From Mimachlamys varia (Eukaryota; Mollusca; Bivalvia; Pectinida; Pectinidae): 64,000 nucleotides of DNA. Below, one piece after another: positions 57,273 to 64,000 of the stretch. The stretch covers positions 7,936,001-8,000,000 of the forward strand of contig OX392529.1 of NCBI GenBank assembly GCA_947623455.1, written 5' to 3'. A model generated the notes under the pieces. The model was not told where the DNA came from, made no database searches, and worked only from the letters and a program-made list of their open reading frames with translations. How positions within the stretch are numbered: position 1 is the stretch's first letter; every line of letters starts with the position of its first letter. Made by a program: the position numbers and the translations under genes.

Positions 57273-60100
57273 CTGCCCTTAGTAACAAATACACTGGTTC
57301 TGAGTCATGCGTCACGGGCCATGCGTCACTTATACAGGCTCAGAGTTACTCACACTGCCCTTAGTAACAAATACACTGGTTCTGAGTCCATCATACTCAG
57401 GCCAGGAGTCACTTATACAGCCTCAGTTACTCACACTGCCCTTAGTAACAAATGCACTGGTTCTGAGTCCATCATACACAGGCCAGGAGTCACTTATACA
57501 GGCTCAGAGTTACACACACTGCCCTTAGTAACAAATACACTGGTTCTGAGTCCATCATACACAGGCTAGGTGTCACTTATACAGGCTCAGAGTTACTTAC
57601 ACTGCCCTTAGTAACAATTACACTGGTTCTGAGTCCATCATACACAGGCATTGTAAGTCACTTATACAGGTACAGAGTTACTCACACTCACTTACACAGG
57701 CTCAGAGTTACTCACACTGCCCTTAGTAACAATTACACTGGTTCTGAGTCCATCATACTCAAGCCAGGAGTCACTTATACAGGCTCAGAGTTACTCACAC
57801 TGCCCTTAGTAACAATTACACTGGTTCTGAGTCCATCATACACAGGCATTGTAAGTCACTTATACAGGTACAGAGTTACTCACACTCACTTATACAGGCT
57901 CAGAGTTACTCACACTGCCCTTAGTAACAAATACACTGGTTCTGAGTCATGCGTCACGGGCCATGAGTCACTTATACAGGCTCAGAGTTACTCACACTGC
58001 CCTTAGTAACAAATACACTGGTTCTGAGTCCATCATACTCAGGCCAGGAGTCACTTATACAGCCTCAGAGTTACTCACACTGCCCTTAGTAACAAATGCA
58101 CTGGTTCTGAGTCCATCATACACAGGCCAGGAGTCACTTATACAGGCTCAGAGTTACTCACACTGCCCTTAGTAACAAATACACTGGTTCTGAGTCCATC
58201 ATACACAGGCTAGGTGTCACTTATACAGGCTCAGAGTTACTCACTCTGCCCTTAGTAACAATTACATTGGTTCTGAGTCCATCATACACAGGCATTGTAA
58301 GTCACTTATACAGGTACAGAGTTACTCACACTCACTTATACAGGCTCAGAGTTACTCACACTGCCCTAAGTAACAATTACACTGGTTCTGAGTCCATCAT
58401 ACTCAAGCCAGGAGTCACTTATACAGGCTCAGAGTTACTCACACTGCCCTTAGTAACAATTACACTGGTTCTGAGTCCATCATACACAGGCATTGTAAGT
58501 CACTTATACAGGTACAGAGTTACTCACACTCACTTATACAGGCTCAGAGTTACTCACACTGCCCTTAGTAACAAATACACTGGTTCTGAGTCCATCATAC
58601 TCATGCCAGGAGTCACTTATACAGGCTCAGAGTTACTCACACTGCCCTTAGTAACAAATGCACTGGTTCTGAGTCCATCATACACAGGCCAGGAGTCACT
58701 TATACAGGTAAAGAGTTACTCACACTGCCCTTAGTAAAAAATGCACTGGTCCTGAGCCATTGCTTCATGGGCCAGGAGTCACTTATACAAGCTCAGAGTT
58801 ACTCACACTGCCCTTAGTAACAAATACACTGGTTCTGAGCCATCTTACACAGGCCAGGAGTCACTTATACAGCCTCAGAGTTACTCACACTGCCCTTAGT
58901 AACAAATACACTGGTTCTGAGCCATCTTACACAGGCCAGGAGTCACTTATACAGCCTCAGAGTTACACACACTGCCCTTAGTAACAAATACACTGGTTCT
59001 GAGTCCATCATACACAGGCCAGGTGTCACTTATACAGGCTCAGAGTTACTCACACTGCCCTTAGTAACAAATACACTGGTTCTGACTCCATCATACACAG
59101 GCCATGAGTCACTTATACAGGCTCAGAGTTACTCACACTGCCCTTAGTAACAAATAACCTGGTTCTGAGTCCATCATACTCAGGCCAGGAGTCACTTATA
59201 CAGGCTCAGAGTTACTCACACTGCCCTTAGTAACAAATACACTGGTTCTGAGTCCATCATACACAGGCCAGGAGTCACTTATATAAGCTCAGAGTTACTC
59301 ACTCTGCCCTTAGTAACAAATACACTGGTTCTGAGCCATCATACACAGGCCAGGAGTCACTTATACAGCCTCAGAGTTACTCACACTGCCCTTAGTAACA
59401 AATACACTGGTTCTGAGCCATCATACACAGGCCAGGAATCACTTATACAGGCTCAGAGTTACTCACACTACCCTTAGTAACAAATACACTGGTTCTGAGC
59501 CATCATACACAGGCCAGGAGTCACTTATACAGGCTCAGAGTTACTCACACTGCCCTTAGTAACAAATACACTGGTTCTGAGTCCATCATACACAGGCCAG
59601 GAGTCACTTATACAGGTACAGAGTTACTCACACTGCCCTTAGTAACAATTACACTGGTTCTGAGTCCATCATACACAGGCCAGGAGTCACTTATATAAGC
59701 TCAGAGTTACTCACTCTGCCCTTAGTAACAAATACACCGGTTCTGAGCCATCATACACAGGCCAGGAGTCACTTATACAGCCTCAGAGTTACTCACACTG
59801 CCCTTAGTAACAAATACACTGGTTCTGAGCCATCTTACACAGGCCAGGAATCACTTATACAGGCTCAGAGTTACTCACACTACCCTTAGTAACAAATACA
59901 CTGGTTCTGAGCCATCATACACAGGCCAGGAGTCACTTATACAGGCTCAGAGTTACTCACACTGCCCTTAGTAACAAATACACTGGTTCTGAGTCCATCA
60001 TACACAGGCCAGGAGTCACTTATACAGGTACAGAGTTACTCACACTGCCCTTAGTAACAATTACACTGGTTCTGAGTCCATCATACACAGGCATTAAGTC
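57273..60100. repeat. Minisatellite, about 83-bp unit, about 34 copies
   Basis: The unit includes cactgcccttagtaacaaat, acactggttctgagtccatc, caggccaggagtcacttata and caggctcagagttactca. Blocks of variants recur (57.3-57.95 versus 57.96-58.6 kb; 59.28-59.66 versus 59.69-60.07 kb), which shows block duplication. Confidence 0.95.
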
Positions 60101-60804
60101 ACTTACAATGGTCTTGAGTCACTCCACCATTATAACCAGAATTAGATTAATTGCGTAATTTTTTTGTCAGAACTTGCATCTTTTAGTGTTTGAATCTGCA
60201 GTGAGACAAGGACAGGTAATCAGGTTGATCATTTTACATTTGGACTGAGAACTAAAACAGTGGTATCTCATCAGCGTCGTGTGCTATGTTTCAGTAACCA
60301 AGCCTTCAGTCCCAGTATAAGTTAATTATCAACAGACCTATATTCCTGCTTTCATATTGAATCTCTTTTACTTGCTTTATTGATTAACATGTTTGTTTGG
60401 TTAGAATGCTACACTTATTCATGGATATCAGCCATCTAATTTATTACAGTTGCGTAAATGTAAAAGAATTTGACCCAAATACATATTTTCTTAATTGAGT
60501 AAATACTTATTACAATTAAGTCAATTTGAAAAATATAACACAGGCATGTATGTTTAACACTGCCTCGTGAACAAGACAAACCACAGCTCAATGAGTCCTG
60601 CACTCAGCTGTAAAAAACAGCAGGGATCTCTGGTAGAAACATCAATAAATCAATACAGGCAATGATTACAGTAATCCCTATTGGTAGAACCTCAAATTAC
60701 CTCAGAGCTCGGGCGGGTTGATCGGCCTCAGCCCAGACTGTGATTATTTAACACTTGTACATCAGATTCGCCAGATTACACTAAGTCATAGACTAGTTGT
60801 CTGT
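60101..60804 (-). other. Non-repetitive spacer, no gene seen
   Basis: AT-rich. I looked for upstream kinase exons (P-loop, YPR and LID words) on the minus strand and found none. Confidence 0.4.
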
Positions 60805-61300
60805 ATACCAAACCTTAACTGATGGGTACTTTTAGTCACCATACATTAGATTTCGTATATCATGCCTACAAACTTAACTGATGGGTAATTTTAGTCACCA
60901 CATTAGATTTCGTATATCATGCCTATAAACTTAACTGATGGGTAATTTTAGTCACCACATTAGATATGTATACCATGCCTATAAACTTAACTGATGGGTA
61001 CCTTTAGTCACCACATTAGATTATGTATACCATGCCTATAAACTTAACTGATGGGTAATTTTAGTCACGTACCACATTAGATTTTGTATACCATGCCTAT
61101 AAACTTAACTGATGGGTAATTTTAGTCACCACATTTGATTTTGTATACCATGCCTATAAACTTAACTGATGGGTAATTTTAGTCACCACATTAGATTTTG
61201 TATACCATGCCTTTAAACTTAACTGATGGGTACTTTTAGTCATCATACATTAGATTTTGTATGTATATCATGCCTTTAAACCTTTGACTGATGGGTACTG
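60805..61300. repeat. Minisatellite, about 57-bp unit, about 8 copies
   Basis: The unit includes cttaactgatgggtaatttt, agtcaccacattagatttt and ataccatgcctataaa. Confidence 0.93.
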
Positions 61301-61499
61301 CAGGTCATACACGTTTAAGTCATATGTAGTATTTATCTCGACTAATTTCTGATCTATAATTACCCTGTTAAAGCTATATATACAATGGATATCCATTACT
61401 TAATACCTCGACCAGTTTGACTGTTTGATATCAGTACTTTACTTCAACCAAAACCTCTATACACATATACTGGTACATTATCCAGTACTTACAACACAA

Positions 61500-64000
61500 A
61501 AACTGACCTCATCCCTAGCCTAACCTGTAGGTATATACAGAGGTCTGTTTAGTAAGCACCATAGCTGTAAAACACCAAGACTGAGCTCATCCCTAGCCTA
61601 ACCTGTTGATATATACAGAGGTCTGTTTAGTGAGCACCATAGCTGTACAACACAAAGAGTGAGCTCATCCCTAGCCTAACCTGTAGATATAGACAGAGGT
61701 CTGTTCACAGCACCATAGCTGTACAACACAAACACTCATCCCTACCCTAACCTGTAGATATATACAGAGATCTGTTTAGTGAGCACCATAGCTGTACAAC
61801 ACAAAGACTCATCCCTAGCCTAACCTGTAGATATATACAGAGGTCTGTTTAGTGAGCACCATAGCTGTAAAACACCAAGACTGAGCTCATCCCTAGCCTA
61901 ACCTGTTGATATATACAGAGGTCTGTTTACAGCACCATAGCTGTACAACACAAAGAGTGAGCTCATCCCTAGCCTAACCTGTAGATATAGACAGAGGTCT
62001 GTTCACAGCACCATAGCTGTACAACACAAACACTCATCCCTAGCCTAGCCTGTAGATATATACAGAGGTCTGTTTGGTAAGCACCATAGCTGTACAACAC
62101 AAAGACTGAGCTCATCCCTAGCCTAACCTGTAGATATATACAGAGGTCTGTTTAGTGAGCACCATAGCTATACAACACAAACACTCATCCCTATAGCCTA
62201 ACCTGTAGATATATACAGAGGTCTGTTTAGTAAGCACCATAGCTGTACAACACAAAGACTGAGCTCATCCCTAGCCTAACCTGTAGATATATACAGAGGT
62301 CTGTTTAGTGAGCACCATAGCTGTACAACACAAACACTCATCCCTAGCCTAGCCTGTAGATATATACAGAGATCTGTTTAGTGAGCACCATAACTGTACA
62401 ACACAAAGAGTGAGCTCATCCCTAGCCTAGCCTGTAGATATATACAGAGATCTGTTTAGTGAGCACCATAGCTGTACAACACAAACACTCATCCCTATAG
62501 CCTAGCCTGTAGATATATACAGAGGTCTGTTTGGTAAGCACCATAGCTGTACAACACAAAGACTGAGCTCATCCCTAGCCTAACCTGTAGATATATACAG
62601 AGGTCTGTTTAGTGAGCACCATAGCTGTACAACACAAACACTCATCCCTAGCCTAGCCTGTAGATATATACAGAGATCTGTTTAGTGAGCACCATAACTG
62701 TACAACACAAAGAGTGAGCTCATCCCTAGCCTAGCCTGTAGATATATACAGAGATCTGTTTAGTGAGCACCATAGCTGTACAACACAAACACTCATCCCT
62801 AGCCTAGCCTGTAGATATATACAGAGATCTGTTTAGTGAGCACCATAACTGTACAACACAAAGAGTGAGCTCATCCCTAGCCTAGCCTGTAGATATATAC
62901 AGAGATCTGTTTAGTGAGCACCATAACTGTACAACACAAAGACTGAGCTCATCCCTAGCCTAGCCTGTAGATATATACAGAGATCTGTTTAGTGAGCACC
63001 ATAGCTGTACAAAACAAAGAGTGAGCTCATCCCTAGCCTAATCTGTAGATATATACAGAGGACTGTTTAGTGAGCACCATAACTGTACAACACAAAGAGT
63101 GAGCTCATCCCTAGCCTAATCTGTAGATATATACAGAGGTCTGTTTAGTGAGCACCATAACTGTACAACACAAAGACTGAGCTCATCCCTAGCCTAACCT
63201 GTAGATATATACAGAGGTCTGTTTAGTGAGCACCATAGCTGTACAACACAAAGACTGAGCTCATCCCTAGCCTAACCTGTAGATATATACAGAGGTCTGT
63301 TTAGTGAGCACCATAGCTGTACAACACAAAGACTGAGCTCATCCCTATAGCCTAACCTGTAGATATATACAGAGGTCTGTTTAGTGAGCACCATAGCTGT
63401 ACAATACAAAGAGTGAGCTCATCCCTAGCCTAACCTGTAGATATATACAGAGATCTGTTTAGTAAGCACCATAGCTGTACAACACAAAGAGTGAGCTCAT
63501 CCCTAGCCTAACCTGTAGATATATACAGAGGTCTGTTTAGTGAGCACCATAGCTGTACAACACAAAGAGTGAGCTCATCCCTAGCCTAACCTGTAGATAT
63601 ATACAGAGGTCTGTTTAGTGAGTACCATAGCTGTACAACACAAACACTCATCCCTAGCCTAGCCTGTAGATTTATACAGAGATCTGTTTAGTGAGCACCA
63701 TAGCTGTACAACACAAAGACTGAGCTCATTCCTAGCTTAACCTGTAGATATATACAGAGGTCTGTTTAGTGAGCACCATAGCTGTACAATACAAAGACTG
63801 AGCTCATCCCTAGCCTAACCTGTAGATATATACAGAGGTCTGTTTAGTGAGCACCATAGCTGTACAACACAAACACTCATCCCTAGCCTAACCTGTAGAT
63901 ATATACAGAGGTCTGTTTAGTGAGCACCATAGCTGTACAACACAAACACTCATCCCTAGCCTAACCTGTAGATATATACAGAGGTCTGTTTAGTGAGCAC
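61500..64000. repeat. Minisatellite, about 78/70-bp units, about 33 copies, running off the window
   Basis: The unit includes cctagcctaacctgtagata, gaggtctgtttagtgagcac and catagctgtacaacacaaag. The short form lacks gactgagct. Long and short units alternate in repeated patterns. On the minus strand each unit has a pyrimidine-poor TCTACAG|GTTAGG acceptor/donor look-alike. Confidence 0.95.

Noticed and set aside
57130..57315. Minus-strand open frame (61 codons) beside the hAT remnant
   Set aside because: It overlaps the decayed transposon on the opposite strand and has no recognisable motif.

Overview
This is a eukaryotic, AT-rich, intron-rich stretch, most likely from a bivalve mollusc or a related lophotrochozoan (inference: the interspersed repeats at 6.4-7.15, 33.0-33.3 and 36.1-36.4 kb look like families common in bivalve genomes, and long multi-domain adenylate kinases occur in marine invertebrates). 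There is no bacterial-style gene organisation. Almost all the long open frames are by-products of tandem repeats.

One gene accounts for every convincing coding exon. It lies on the minus strand, reads from right (54.4 kb) to left, and runs off the left edge. I could place 17 exons with GT/AG borders and matching phases. They encode a multi-domain nucleoside-monophosphate (adenylate) kinase. Linker exon A0 (54.3 kb) leads to domain A (exons A1-A4, 45.0-40.1 kb). Linker exon L (36.6 kb) leads to domain B (B1-B4, 35.4-32.9 kb). A 22-nt microexon M (22.55 kb) follows. An optional terminal exon T with a stop lies at 11.0 kb. Domain C (C0-C4, 3.35-1.39 kb) and the start of domain D (D0-D1, 1.05-0.23 kb) complete the visible part. 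Domains A and B resemble each other and the first kinase domain of AK5. Domains C and D are AK1-like and nearly identical over their first catalytic exon. Domain B has Arg in place of the P-loop Lys and domain A has a GKLT P-loop, so the classical catalytic motifs are intact only in C and D.

The introns are the other striking feature. About 23 separate minisatellite arrays, with units of 19-83 bp, fill roughly 60 percent of the window. They include a 9.1-kb array of about 21-bp units (45.2-54.3 kb) and a 7.4-kb array of 77-bp units (23.8-31.2 kb). In at least two cases (exons A0 and A1) the array unit is a copy of the 5' splice site of the adjacent exon. In a third case (exon C4) the 3' splice junction has been tandemly copied. 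The 24-bp array at 20.8-22.1 kb ends in a perfect 78-bp inverted repeat.

Mobile-element remains include a 543-bp TIR element with a 9-bp target duplication inserted in the 77-bp array, a hAT remnant with a decayed BED finger, a TA-flanked pogo-like MITE candidate, and two copies of a short interspersed element with a 5S-rRNA-like block. Exon calls rest on reading motifs, splice borders and phase by eye; no alignment or transcript data were available.
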